Positions 7,392 through 16,345 are shown, counted from the first letter of the stretch. The stretch: 41,608 bases of DNA from Candidatus Methanoperedens sp. (GCA_026552855.1 JAPMTX010000148.1:1-41608), one strand, 5' to 3'. Notes: generated from the sequence alone by a model not told the origin. Program-made: numbers and translations.

Positions 7392-7760
7392 ATGTTCGTA
7401 AAACAAATCCAGAATGGTCTTGACCTCCAGGATACTGCGAAAAGCATTGCAGCCATCTACGATACTTCACTTGAGCTAGGCGAGAGTATCCAGCCCCATT
7501 ATCACGAGGATTTTGAAGAGGTATACTATATCCTCTCAGGGTACGGCATAATGACGATAGGGGATGAGAGGCAGGAGATCTCGCGCGGCGATGTGGTATA
7601 TATCCCGCCGCCCTCTCCGCATACGCTGCTCAACACCGGGAGCGTGCCGCTGCGGTTTATAACAATCACGGCAAAGGTATTTCAAAACCCAGGCGGACTC
7701 GCGGTCATCCCTCATAGTGAACAAACAGGCTGGGCAGAAGCATTATCTACCGCATTGTAG
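7392..7760 (+). CDS. Cupin-domain protein
   Basis: A 122-residue single cupin barrel. Motif 1 is visible as HYHEDFEEVYYILSGYG with metal-binding His and Glu, and motif 2 as PPSPHTLLNTG with the final His. A TATA-like TCTTATATACC at about 7342-7352 lies about 40 bases before the ATG, and no Shine-Dalgarno sequence is visible, so the mRNA may have a short leader. Such small cupins bind a metal and may act on or sense a small molecule; the substrate cannot be read from the sequence. Confidence 0.85.
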   Translation: MFVKQIQNGLDLQDTAKSIAAIYDTSLELGESIQPHYHEDFEEVYYILSGYGIMTIGDERQEISRGDVVYIPPPSPHTLLNTGSVPLRFITITAKVFQNPGGLAVIPHSEQTGWAEALSTAL

Positions 7761-7806
7761 TAACCGCACTAGTGCAGGAATTTTTCTGCTTTCGCTCAAT
7801 TCTCTC

Positions 7807-8232
7807 CTAATGAAGCCTCGCCACTATCCCATCAAATCCGCCATCAAAACTCGCCAGATGCTCAATACCTCTGCTTTTCATCAACTCTATTGTGGAACAA
7901 TCTGTAAAGCTCAACCTTTTACCTGCATATTTCACAAAAGTATTCCAGCTTTTCTCCAGTATATCCCCGTCTACAAAAACGAGAGCCATAAACCGCGGAA
8001 CATCTTTCTCTTTATTTCCGAGTATTAAATCCCTGACGCTTATCGCTTTACTGATATCCCCTGTTTTGTAAAGTATAAACGTCATCGATTCGTCAAAAAC
8101 CATTTCCGAGGTAAATGCTGCACCATATTTATTTTTCATAACATCTTCAACAAGACGAACGGCAGAGGCATGATACTCATCCTTCTTGTTAACATACGCG
8201 ATAAAGACCCCTGTATCTATGAAAATACTCAT
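7807..8232 (-). CDS. vapC: PIN-domain RNase toxin (VapC-like)
   Basis: A 141-residue PIN-domain protein, probably the toxin of a type II toxin-antitoxin pair that cleaves RNA using Mg2+. Acidic residues at the expected places are visible: FIDTGVF near residue 6, EMVFDES near 45, FTDCS near 110, and SFDGGFDG near the C-terminus. The ATG overlaps the stop of the upstream antitoxin-like gene by four bases. Its cellular target is unknown. Confidence 0.9.
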   Translation of the reverse strand: MSIFIDTGVFIAYVNKKDEYHASAVRLVEDVMKNKYGAAFTSEMVFDESMTFILYKTGDISKAISVRDLILGNKEKDVPRFMALVFVDGDILEKSWNTFVKYAGKRLSFTDCSTIELMKSRGIEHLASFDGGFDGIVARLH

Positions 8233-8507
8233 CTTTGGGCTCCATAAACTACCATATCGATATCTTTTTCAGTCGTAATAACGCCCCAGTCGCTCTGTAG
8301 ACTTTTTATTCTCTTAATCTCTTTTTCAGAGAGGGGAAGTTTAAAGAGCCTTCCAAAAAAGTTCTCCTTTTTTGATCTTGCAAACTCTATGATACTGGAG
8401 AACAACTCCTGCTGGGTTATCTTTTTACCGGTCTTGAGCGTTAATTCAGCTTGAAGCATGTCGAATATGCGTTTATCTTTTTCGTGGACTTTGATATTTT
8501 CGGTCAT
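8229..8507 (-). CDS. Putative VapB-type antitoxin
   Basis: A 92-residue charged protein directly upstream of, and overlapping by four bases, the PIN toxin. The segment KITQQELFSSIIEFARSKK looks like a small DNA-binding helix unit, and the C-terminal half would wrap the toxin. I assign it as antitoxin mainly from position and size. TATTTAAAAG at about 8528-8537 on the minus strand is a likely TATA box that places transcription start a few bases before the ATG, so the mRNA may be leaderless. Confidence 0.75.
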   Translation of the reverse strand: MTENIKVHEKDKRIFDMLQAELTLKTGKKITQQELFSSIIEFARSKKENFFGRLFKLPLSEKEIKRIKSLQSDWGVITTEKDIDMVVYGAQR

Positions 8508-8960
8508 ATGTGGAAAGATAACTTTATCTTTTAAATACTTTTTTACCGAACCTCTGTCTCTCTGTTCTGTCCACCCCGCCTCTTATTTTCGCGCTGTCCA
8601 TTGACAACGTAAAGATAGCGCCAATCGTCTTAGCTCAAGATAAAGTTAGAAAAAGAACTGGAAACGATCAAGTAATTCCGATGCTCAGGCTTCTGCAGTA
8701 AATTTTGTTTTTTATCTTTCGTATATCAATAACATGTAAAACAAAAATTATAAAACCGCCATTTAGAGATTGATTAACTTTGATGGCATTATTATCATTT
8801 ACGCAGTTAATTTAGGTTAACCATAGCGATTTGTTGTACTTAAATTTACAAATACTGCTAACGGTCTTATTATATCTAACCCCGTTACGGCAAAACCCAC
8901 GTGTTCTGGGAAACCTATTTAAGTAAGTTACAGACAATTCCAGATACTTCTGAGGATACG
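8508..8960. other. Gene-free stretch between the toxin-antitoxin pair and topA
   Basis: No complete gene seen. The left end holds the antitoxin promoter. On the plus strand a frame is open from about 8540 to a TAA near 8700, ending in a protein-like VRKRTGNDQVIPMLRLL but without a good start; it could be a decayed gene tail. The right end holds CTATTTAAG at about 8915-8923, a TATA box suited to topA. Confidence 0.5.
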
Positions 8961-11036
8961 ATGCATTTAATCATAACAGAGAAACACGATACCGCAAAGA
9001 GGATCGCGGCTATACTATCTGAAAAGAAGCCGGCGAAGGAGAGAATAAGCGGCGTCGACACCTACAGGCTTGACGGCAGGACTGTAATGGGTCTATCAGG
9101 TCATATCGTTGAAGTGGATTTCCCGAAGGATTACAATAACTGGCAGAAAACAGACCTGAAGGAACTGATACATGCTGACGTACTGACAACGCCGACGCAT
9201 GCGAACATAGTTACAGCGCTCCGGAAGCTTGGGAAAGAGGCAAAGAAATTAACCATAGCCACTGACTACGACAGGGAGGGGGAATTAATAGGCGTTGAGG
9301 CGCTCAATATCATAAAAAAAGTGAATCCCGATGTTCCCGCCGACAGGGTGCGCTACAGCACCATCACGCCGGCTGAGATAAAAAGCGCATTTTCAGCCCC
9401 TACCAAAATCGATTTTAACCTTGCAGCTTCCGGGGAATCGAGGCAGGTCATCGACCTGATATGGGGCGCAGTCCTCACGCGCTTCGTCTCGCTGAGCTCA
9501 GGGCGGCTCGGGGCTAAGTTCCTCTCGGTCGGAAGAGTGCAGTCCCCGACCCTGGCTATATTAGTGAACCGCGAAAAAGAGCGCGATGCTTTTGTTCCCG
9601 TGCCTTACTGGGAACTCTTTGCCACGCTGGTGAACGGAGGAGAGTTCGAGGCACAGCACAAGAAAGGCAGGTTCCTGGATAAGGCTGAAGCTGAGGGAAT
9701 AAAGGCTAAGCTCGGCAGCACCGGGACTGTAAAGAGCATAGTTCTGGGGAAAAGGAACGAAAAACCCCCTGTACCGTTCAACACCACTGAGTTCCTGAGA
9801 GCTGCCAGCGCAGTAGGCGTTTCCGCAGCCAATGCCATGAGGATAGCGGAAATCCTCTACGTCAATGGATACATCTCATATCCCCGTACCGATAACACGG
9901 TCTATCCTGCAACACTTGATACTAAAGGCATAATCTCCTCCTTTTTGAATACGGAGTTCAAGGACTACGCGCAGAAGCTCCTTGCCGGGGAACTTGTGCC
10001 TACAAGGGGCAAAAAAGAGACAACAGACCACCCGCCCATCCACCCTGCGACGCCTGCTAAGAGGAATCAGCTCAAGGAGGACGAATGGAAGGTATACGAG
10101 CTTGTCGTGAGGCGGTTTTTTGCAACGTTCGCGGGTGAGACGCAGTGGGAGACCATGGCTGTTACCGTTGATATCAGCGGCGAGGAGTTCGGGGCAAACG
10201 GCGCCAGGCTGATAGAGCCGGGGTGGAGATGGTACTATTCTTACAACACGCCTGAGGACAGGATACTCCCACAGCTCAAAGAAGGGCAGATCCTGACGGT
10301 CAAAGAAGTGAATCTTATAGGAAAAGAGACCCAGCCCCCATCGAGATACGGGCAGGGTCACCTGATAAAGCTCATGGAGGACATGGGGCTTGGCACCAAA
10401 TCCACGCGACACGAGATAATCTCAAAGCTCTATTCCAGAGCCTACGTGGTGGGCAATCCACTTCAGCCCACAAAGACCGCATACGCTGTGATCGAGGCGC
10501 TTGAGAAGTATGCGAATACGATAACAAAACCTGAGATGACGAGCAAACTGGAAACGGACATGGATGAGATATCCGAGGGAAAGATCACAGAGGATTATGT
10601 GATAAAAGAATCAAGGGAAATGCTTGAGGAGGTATTCAAAGACCTGTTCAAGAACAAAGAGCTTATAAGCGAATCCCTCAGGAACGGGTTATACGAAGAC
10701 CGGATCGTGGGCACATGTAAGAAATGCTCATCCGAATTGATAATCCGGAAATCCAGGAAAGGTTCAAGGTTCATAGGGTGCTCCTCATATCCAAAGTGCG
10801 ATTTTACGCTTCCCCTGCCCAGGACCGGACAGATCGTGGTCACGGATAAGCAATGCGAAGAACACGGGCTCTATTTTATCAGGATAATAAACAAAGGGAA
10901 GCGACCGTGGGATATCGGCTGTCCTCACTGCAATTTCATCGAGTGGCAGAAGAAGCTTGAGGAAGAAAAGAAAAACAATCCTGATAAGGAAAAAGAGAAA
11001 AAAAGCAGCAGCTCAGGAAAAAAACGAGAAAAATAG
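8961..11036 (+). CDS. topA: DNA topoisomerase I (type IA)
   Basis: A 691-residue enzyme that relaxes negatively supercoiled DNA by transient single-strand cleavage. The Toprim domain is at the N-terminus (LIITEKHDTAKR, and the metal-binding DYDREGELIG near residue 107). The active-site tyrosine lies in YISYPRTDN near residue 305. The C-terminus has zinc-binding cysteines (CKKCSSELI, CSSYPKC, then CEEH and CPHC), ending in a Lys-rich tail. The ATG at 8961 is chosen over a GTG 20 codons upstream, because archaeal homologues start at this MHLIITEK and GAGGAT precedes it. A TATA box lies about 40 bases upstream. Confidence 0.95.
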   Translation: MHLIITEKHDTAKRIAAILSEKKPAKERISGVDTYRLDGRTVMGLSGHIVEVDFPKDYNNWQKTDLKELIHADVLTTPTHANIVTALRKLGKEAKKLTIATDYDREGELIGVEALNIIKKVNPDVPADRVRYSTITPAEIKSAFSAPTKIDFNLAASGESRQVIDLIWGAVLTRFVSLSSGRLGAKFLSVGRVQSPTLAILVNREKERDAFVPVPYWELFATLVNGGEFEAQHKKGRFLDKAEAEGIKAKLGSTGTVKSIVLGKRNEKPPVPFNTTEFLRAASAVGVSAANAMRIAEILYVNGYISYPRTDNTVYPATLDTKGIISSFLNTEFKDYAQKLLAGELVPTRGKKETTDHPPIHPATPAKRNQLKEDEWKVYELVVRRFFATFAGETQWETMAVTVDISGEEFGANGARLIEPGWRWYYSYNTPEDRILPQLKEGQILTVKEVNLIGKETQPPSRYGQGHLIKLMEDMGLGTKSTRHEIISKLYSRAYVVGNPLQPTKTAYAVIEALEKYANTITKPEMTSKLETDMDEISEGKITEDYVIKESREMLEEVFKDLFKNKELISESLRNGLYEDRIVGTCKKCSSELIIRKSRKGSRFIGCSSYPKCDFTLPLPRTGQIVVTDKQCEEHGLYFIRIINKGKRPWDIGCPHCNFIEWQKKLEEEKKNNPDKEKEKKSSSSGKKREK

Positions 11037-11038
11037 AC

Positions 11039-11221
11039 TTATTTTTTTACCTGGACCTGCTCTACGATCCTTTTCTCAGGAACTCTGTATGCCCATCGGT
11101 TGAAACTGTTGATATACAGTATATCTTCGCCTCGTCTCCTTTCGATATATTGAATATTCCCTTTCTGTACCTCGCCTGTCTTCAGTTTAAACTTTACAAT
11201 GTCTCCTATAGCATATTTCAT
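11039..11221 (-). CDS. Small hypothetical protein, beta-rich
   Basis: Sixty residues, convergent with topA (two bases between stops). Its start, MKYAIGDIVKFKLKTGEVQKGN, reads like a small SH3-like beta barrel such as a KOW or nucleic-acid-binding fold, followed by strands with several Arg and Lys. I do not recognise a family. The alternating hydrophobic pattern and ATG start support it as real. Confidence 0.55.
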   Translation of the reverse strand: MKYAIGDIVKFKLKTGEVQKGNIQYIERRRGEDILYINSFNRWAYRVPEKRIVEQVQVKK

Positions 11222-11409
11222 ATTTATATCCCATCGTTGTATTTTTCTGGCTGTCCGCGATCTTTTTCGTTAACGCCTGACCGACTGCAGCCGAGATAAT
11301 TATCACTATTAATCAATAATAAAACGTGTATATAAAGTTATCGCTTTGAATCTGGCGAAGCCGTATCTCACTTAATGCAGCCTAAAAGGGAGAAAAACCT
11401 TTACGTGTG

Positions 11410-11631
11410 TTATTTAACCCTTCTAACCACAACCCTGAAGAACCCTCCCTCATCTTCGATCCTGATTATTTCATGCTCATGAAGCCTGCTCCATTTCGGT
11501 ATAGTCTCTTTTGCGGTTGTGTCATCCGCTATGACCTCAAGTTCTTCGCCAGGCTTCATTTCCGAGATTTTCCTTTTTACATAAAACAACGGGAGAGGGC
11601 AGATTTTACCCCTGACATCAAGTTTTTCCAT
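11410..11631 (-). CDS. TusA/SirA-family sulfur carrier protein
   Basis: A 73-residue protein with the family signature LDVRGKICPLPLFYVKRKI; the Cys of CPLP is the persulfide-carrying residue. In bacteria TusA relays sulfur for tRNA thiolation or molybdenum cofactor maturation; archaeal homologues are thought to act similarly, but the partner here is not visible. It stands alone between topA and the rRNA methyltransferase. Confidence 0.9.
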   Translation of the reverse strand: MEKLDVRGKICPLPLFYVKRKISEMKPGEELEVIADDTTAKETIPKWSRLHEHEIIRIEDEGGFFRVVVRRVK

Positions 11632-11771
11632 ATGTATCTTTAATTGTTTTTGAGGATATTTAATCTTGCCACAGGCATGTTTAAAAGGACTGCGTGGGCT
11701 CGTGGAGGTCTACGCTTAAATAATACAAGGATATAGGATGGGCTGTGCATAATAATTCCAGAGAGAACGGC

Positions 11772-13112
11772 ATGTTCATCAGACAGAAGGCATACAATGC
11801 CATCCTGCGCCTTCTGAACTCAGTTATTGGCGGCAGGAGTTATCCTGATATTCTTTTAAGCGAGCTTTTTAAAAATGAGGAGTTTTCACCTGCTGAAAAA
11901 ACAGCTATCGCTGAGACTGCCTATGGGGTACTGCGCCACATGGGAAGGATCGATTATATTATCGGGAATGCATCAAACGTTCATGTCTCAAATGTCCGGC
12001 TGGATATTCTCGACATATTTCGGATCTGCACGTACCAGGCAGCGTTCACGAACGCATCGCCTGCCGGTATAATAAACAATGCAGTGGCACTCTCATCGCG
12101 TGAGGCAAAGTTAGGGGGGTTTGTAAAACGAACCGTTGAGGGAATACTGAGGAATAAAGACGTTATTTACCCTGACAGAGATAAAAACCCGATGGAGCAT
12201 ATCTGCATATATCACTCGCATCCGCAGTGGATCGTAGAAAAATGGATCAGGGAGTTTAGCGGTACCGATGCTGTTGAAGCACTTTGCAGAGTTAATAATC
12301 TTGAACCTCCTCTTACAATAAGGACCAATATCCTGAGAACAGAGCGCGGACAGCTTCAGAAATTGCTGAATGATGAGGACTACAGCTCAAAGCAGACTGT
12401 TTTCTCACCTTTCGGGCTGGTCGTAGATAGGAGGGAGGGCATCTTCAGAACAGAGGCGTTCAGGAACGGACTTTTCGAGGTACAGGACGAGGGAAGCCAG
12501 CTTATCACGCTGCTTGCAGGGACAAAGCCGGGCGAGCGCGTTATCGATGCCTGCGCAGGTAACGGAGGCAAGTCCCTGTTCCTCTCAGGATTGATGAAAG
12601 CGCAGGGGATTGTTATTGCCATGGATATCCATGCGGGAAAGCTCGCGAACCTGAGGCGAAGGGCGGAAAGGAGCGGCGCTTCAAATATACGAACCATGGT
12701 GCCTGACGGCACAGGGTTAAAACAGCTTACAGCCTCAGCCGATTGCGTGCTCATAGATGCACCCTGTTCAGGCATGGGTGTATTCCGTAGGAATCCTGAT
12801 GCGAAGTGGCGGCTTAAGGAGAAGGATATCCGGGAGCTTGCGGCAAAACAGGGGGAGATTCTCAGGGAATACAGCGGGCTTATAAAACCAGGCGGGAGGC
12901 TGTTGTATGCCACCTGCACGATAAGCAGGGAGGAAAACGAAGATATGGTGCGCGCATTCCTGGAGGAGAATGGGGGGTTTAATCTTATCCCGGCGGCGGA
13001 AATAAACCCGCAGTTATTCGGCAAATTTACGACAGAGGACGGGTTCTTCAGGGCGCTGCCGCATGTTCACGGCACGGATGGGTTCTTCGGGGCTATGATA
13101 AAGCGGAAATGA
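11772..13112 (+). CDS. RsmB/NOL1-type rRNA cytosine-C5 methyltransferase
   Basis: A 446-residue SAM-dependent enzyme. The N-terminal about 140 residues resemble the NusB-like RNA-binding domain of RsmB. The catalytic domain shows the SAM site (VIDACAGNGGKSLFLSG near residue 255), the Cys of DAPCSGMGVF and the nucleophilic Cys of YATCTISREENE. It probably methylates rRNA. ATG 11772 with GAGAG upstream is preferred; a GTG nine codons earlier (11745) is possible. Its 3' end (13041-13106) has a diverged second copy at 13846-13911, beyond the acylphosphatase-like gene. Confidence 0.88.
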   Translation: MFIRQKAYNAILRLLNSVIGGRSYPDILLSELFKNEEFSPAEKTAIAETAYGVLRHMGRIDYIIGNASNVHVSNVRLDILDIFRICTYQAAFTNASPAGIINNAVALSSREAKLGGFVKRTVEGILRNKDVIYPDRDKNPMEHICIYHSHPQWIVEKWIREFSGTDAVEALCRVNNLEPPLTIRTNILRTERGQLQKLLNDEDYSSKQTVFSPFGLVVDRREGIFRTEAFRNGLFEVQDEGSQLITLLAGTKPGERVIDACAGNGGKSLFLSGLMKAQGIVIAMDIHAGKLANLRRRAERSGASNIRTMVPDGTGLKQLTASADCVLIDAPCSGMGVFRRNPDAKWRLKEKDIRELAAKQGEILREYSGLIKPGGRLLYATCTISREENEDMVRAFLEENGGFNLIPAAEINPQLFGKFTTEDGFFRALPHVHGTDGFFGAMIKRK

Positions 13113-13132
13113 AAACGGTGGGTCGGATAATT

Positions 13133-13753
13133 CTACCTTTCAGCAAGTTTTTCAAGGATTTTCTCAAGGCGCAGGTTATGTTCTCTTTGCTCTATAACGA
13201 AAGTTCCAAGAGAATTATCAATGGTTCCAAGCTTATTATCAATGTTACTTAGAGAACCTTTCATACCGTTCGATGCGTTTTTTATGTCTAATGACATATC
13301 TCTCATATCATTTGAAATATTTTTTAACTCTTCAAGGCTATTTCTCGTATCGTTTGAAGTATTCTTTAATTCATCAAGACTGCCTCTCATTCCCCCGGTA
13401 TCAGTCTTTATTCCCCCAAGGAAATCTATGCCTATGTCGAATTTTTTACTGAATTCATAGTATTCATCCGTTGCCACTCTGCTGAATACAGATGGTAAGT
13501 AAATATCTTCATTGATTTCTTTTTTCTCAATAGTATCAATATCTGATCTTGCGAATTCTTTTATACTGGCTATAAAAGCATCAATTGAGTTTTGAAGTCC
13601 CTCACATGCGATCTTTACGCTACCATCTACATCGTTAAAAACATACCCTTTGAGGTCTAATTTTCTTGCAGTCCCCTCAATAAAACCGCGATAACCGATA
13701 TGCTGGACTTTTCCTTTTAACAGAAGATTGTATCTTTTTATCCTGGTCTGCAT
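13133..13753 (-). CDS. Acylphosphatase-domain protein with repeated coiled-coil tail
   Basis: About 206 residues. The N-terminal 65 residues are an acylphosphatase fold (LLLKGKVQHIGYRGFIEGTA, then GYVFNDVDGSVKIACEG), with the Arg of YRG and the Asn of VFN in the positions used for catalysis. The C-terminal 100 residues are tandem near-repeats of about 14 residues (ELKNTSNDTRNSLE, ELKNISNDMRDMSL, DIKNASNGMKGSLS) and should form a long coiled coil. The start at 13753 fits the domain; ATGs at 13774 and 13831 are alternatives. TTTATAAGC at about 13793-13801 is a likely TATA box, which disfavours the longest form. It sits, inverted, between two copies of the methyltransferase gene's 3' end. Confidence 0.75.
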   Translation of the reverse strand: MQTRIKRYNLLLKGKVQHIGYRGFIEGTARKLDLKGYVFNDVDGSVKIACEGLQNSIDAFIASIKEFARSDIDTIEKKEINEDIYLPSVFSRVATDEYYEFSKKFDIGIDFLGGIKTDTGGMRGSLDELKNTSNDTRNSLEELKNISNDMRDMSLDIKNASNGMKGSLSNIDNKLGTIDNSLGTFVIEQREHNLRLEKILEKLAER

Positions 13754-13845
13754 CGGTATAACATATGTTCCCATCTGTATTAAATTTGTGCTTATAAAGA
13801 GCAGATCAGCGATATAAGCCTGGATTGGCATTTATAAACCAGGAA

Positions 13846-13914
13846 GGGCTCTTCAGGTCGCTACCGCATGTTCATGGCACGGATGGGTTCTTCGGGTCTG
13901 TAATGAAGCGTGAT
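13846..13914 (+). pseudogene. Displaced second 3' end of the RsmB-type methyltransferase gene
   Basis: In frame this reads GLFRSLPHVHGTDGFFGSV, matching the last residues of the intact gene (GFFRALPHVHGTDGFFGAM at 13041-13100). By my hand alignment 57 of 66 bases match, and most differences are silent or conservative. There is no upstream coding part, so it is a remnant. It is separated from the intact gene's stop by about 735 bases holding only the inverted acylphosphatase/coiled-coil gene. Confidence 0.85.
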
Positions 13915-13956
13915 TTAAGGATTCGATCTAACAGAGAATGCCAAATAGATCAGGGC

Positions 13957-14688
13957 TCAATAAATCATCTCCCCCTTTAAGAACGCCGCCGACCTTGCAT
14001 CTTTCGGCACGGTGAATATCCTATCCCTGCTATTCACCTCTATCAACTCCCCGTTCAGCAGTATCCCCACCCTGTCGGCGATGCGTTTCACCTGGTAGAT
14101 GTTGTGCGTTGCTATCACTATGGTCGTTCCGCGCTCATCCCTTATGCGTTTGATTATCTCCTCTACCTTAGCCGCATTCGCAGGGTCAAGGTTCGCGGTC
14201 GGCTCATCGAGGAGAAGTATATCCGGGTCGTACACGATAGCCCGTGCAAAAGCCATGCGCTGCGCCTCACCTCCTGAGAGGGTCATGGCTCTCTGCCTCT
14301 CCTTTCCTTCAAGCCCAACGATAGCTAATGCATTCCTGACTTTTTTCTCCAGGGTATCTTTATCTGCTCCGCGGATCCTCAACCCATACGCCACGTTATT
14401 GAATACAGAATCATTGAAAACCGCTGGCGCCTGGAAAAGCATCGACATCCTGCGCCTGGCATCAGTTTTTTGGATCCCGTTTAACTGTATTCCATTGAAT
14501 GACAGCCTCCCGCCTGAAGGCGTCTCTAAAAAGTTCAATATCCGCAGAAGTGTCGTTTTCCCTACCCCGCTGGGTCCGATGAGGGCAAATATCTCACCCC
14601 TGTTAAACTGCAAGTTCACATTTTTTAAAACTTCCTTGTTTCCAAAGGATTTACTGAGGTTCTCTATCCTGATCAACTCTCCAGACAC
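13957..14688 (-). CDS. tupC: Tungstate ABC transporter ATP-binding protein
   Basis: A 243-residue ATPase that powers oxyanion import. Walker A is GPSGVGKTT (near residue 39), the Q-loop lies in MLFQAPAVF, the signature is LSGGEAQR, Walker B is ILLLDEPTANLDP and the H-loop is ATHN. It is the last gene of a tight three-gene operon, one base after tupB. Subunit type and the neighbouring TupA-like binding protein point to tungstate (or molybdate). Confidence 0.92.
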   Translation of the reverse strand: MSGELIRIENLSKSFGNKEVLKNVNLQFNRGEIFALIGPSGVGKTTLLRILNFLETPSGGRLSFNGIQLNGIQKTDARRRMSMLFQAPAVFNDSVFNNVAYGLRIRGADKDTLEKKVRNALAIVGLEGKERQRAMTLSGGEAQRMAFARAIVYDPDILLLDEPTANLDPANAAKVEEIIKRIRDERGTTIVIATHNIYQVKRIADRVGILLNGELIEVNSRDRIFTVPKDARSAAFLKGEMIY

Positions 14689-14689
14689 T

Positions 14690-15424
14690 TTAGTCCCTCC
14701 TCTGGATGAAGTTAGCCAGGATATTTACAGAAAGGACAAGGGAGATAAGGATGATCCCCAGGGCAATAGACGTGGATATGTCGCCTTTGCTCGTCTCTGA
14801 CGTGATCGCGGTCGTAAGCGTGCGCGTCTCGGAGAGCCCCTCGCCTATCCCGCCCACGCTTCCTGTAAGAGCTATATTGCCTCCCACGATGAGGATTGCA
14901 CCCACCTCTGCAAGCGCCCTTCCCAGTCCTGCAAGCACGGCTGTGATGATGCCGAATCTTGCCTCTTTTAAAACAGCGACCGCAGCATCTTTTTCGTTGC
15001 CGCCGAGCGTATAAACGGTCTCGATTATGGGTTTAGGAACTGCTTTTATTGCAGCAAGCGAGATGCCTGTTATTACCGGAGTGATAAGAACATACTGAGC
15101 TAAAACCATGGCTTTTTGCGTATAAATCATATTTAAGAGCCCCAGGGGGCCGGCAGGCACAAAAATCACGAAAATAAAAAGCCCCACAAAAACAGAAGGC
15201 AGCCCCATGCCTGTATTGATAAGTGTAATCAGCGCCTGCCTGCCGCGGAAATTCAGGAAGGAGATAGCGAATGCAAGAGGCAGGGCGGTCAGGGTTGCAA
15301 GGATAGTCGCAGTGCCTGATACCTTTATCGAGACGCCTGTTATACTCAGGATATATGGGTTTAAGTTGAATATCAACTCAAACGCCCTGATAATTCCATG
15401 GAACAGGAAGTCAGCACTGCTCAT
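14690..15424 (-). CDS. tupB: Tungstate ABC transporter permease
   Basis: A 244-residue membrane permease with about five to six helices and the conserved cytoplasmic EAA-type loop (AAVAVLKEARFGIITAVLAGLGRALAEVGA) that contacts the ATPase. It resembles TupB/WtpB-type permeases. Its ATG shares one base with the stop of tupA (TAATG), indicating translational coupling. Confidence 0.92.
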   Translation of the reverse strand: MSSADFLFHGIIRAFELIFNLNPYILSITGVSIKVSGTATILATLTALPLAFAISFLNFRGRQALITLINTGMGLPSVFVGLFIFVIFVPAGPLGLLNMIYTQKAMVLAQYVLITPVITGISLAAIKAVPKPIIETVYTLGGNEKDAAVAVLKEARFGIITAVLAGLGRALAEVGAILIVGGNIALTGSVGGIGEGLSETRTLTTAITSETSKGDISTSIALGIILISLVLSVNILANFIQRRD

Positions 15425-16296
15425 TACTCCTTAATACCTGCTGCCGGTGTAAAAAGCGCTTCTCCGTATTTGTCCTTACCGTAATTCCGTATGATATCCT
15501 GCCCCTGCGGTGAAGTCACATAATCAATATACTTTAATGCAAGGTCGTATTTCACGTTCGGGAATTTAGCCGGGTTCACTGCCATGACATGATAGGGGTT
15601 GAAGAGGTACTTCTGATCCGATTCGAAAAGGATTCCCAGTTTTATTTTATCCTTCATTGCAAGGTATGTCCCCCTGTCTGAGAGTGTATATCCTCCCTTG
15701 ATATCAGCAGTTGTGATCGTCTCGCCCATACCTTTCCCCACCGATTGATACCATGTTCCTGCTGGAGTGATGTTGGCAGCTTTCCAGATAGATTTCTCCA
15801 TTTGATGCGTGCCTGAGTCGTCACCGCGCGATATAAAGGGAGCCTTCTTTGAGGCAATCCTGTGGAAAGCATCCGCAGCATTGCTGGCATTCTTTATTCC
15901 TGCGGGGTCGTTCTCAGGTCCTATGATCACGAAATAATTGTACATCATGTAGGAACGGTTTACGAAACTCCCGTTAGCCATTGCTTTTAATTCAGCCTGG
16001 ACCGCATGTACCATTACCACGTCCGCCGCTCCGAGTTCGCCTGTGGCTATCGCCTTGCCCGTACCCTCACATACCGTCAATATTTTTATGTTATTTTCTT
16101 CTTCGAATTTTTTGTCCAGCACATCGAGCAATCCTGTGTCGCATGTTGAAGTTGTTGTAGCTAAACGTAATTCCTGCGGAGTGGATGCTGTTGGTGCTGG
16201 AGATGTTGTGTTTACAGTCGGTGCCTGCTGGACGCAGCCAGCAAGTAGTGATATTAAAATCGAAACCAGGATTATTTTTGCGAAAAGGTTTTTCAT
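15424..16296 (-). CDS. tupA: Tungstate-binding lipoprotein (TupA-like)
   Basis: A 290-residue extracellular solute-binding protein. A signal sequence ends in the lipobox LLAGC, so it is anchored in the membrane by lipid, followed by a Thr/Pro-rich linker. The oxyanion site motif TTTSTCDTGLLDVL is near residue 48, with SRGDDSGTHQMEKSIW further on, as in TupA proteins. AGGTGG lies just before the ATG. It is the first gene of tupABC, downstream of the ModE-like regulator and an inverted repeat that looks like its operator. Confidence 0.92.
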   Translation of the reverse strand: MKNLFAKIILVSILISLLAGCVQQAPTVNTTSPAPTASTPQELRLATTTSTCDTGLLDVLDKKFEEENNIKILTVCEGTGKAIATGELGAADVVMVHAVQAELKAMANGSFVNRSYMMYNYFVIIGPENDPAGIKNASNAADAFHRIASKKAPFISRGDDSGTHQMEKSIWKAANITPAGTWYQSVGKGMGETITTADIKGGYTLSDRGTYLAMKDKIKLGILFESDQKYLFNPYHVMAVNPAKFPNVKYDLALKYIDYVTSPQGQDIIRNYGKDKYGEALFTPAAGIKE

Positions 16297-16305
16297 AGTA
16301 CCACC

Positions 16306-16345
16306 TTATGTTCACTCAAACATAACGATTACTAATAAAGCTTTC
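16306..16345 (-). promoter_or_regulatory. tup operon promoter with ModE-like operator
   Basis: TTATGTT (16306-16312) and AACATAA (16319-16325) form a perfect 7 bp inverted repeat with a six-base spacer, flanked by CGAT (16326-16329). This resembles the ModE box pattern of TA-rich half sites ending in CGAT. A TATA-like CTTTATTAG lies just upstream at about 16335-16343 on the minus strand, so bound regulator would cover the transcription start and, partly, the ribosome binding site. Repression by metal-loaded ModE is inferred. Confidence 0.6.
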
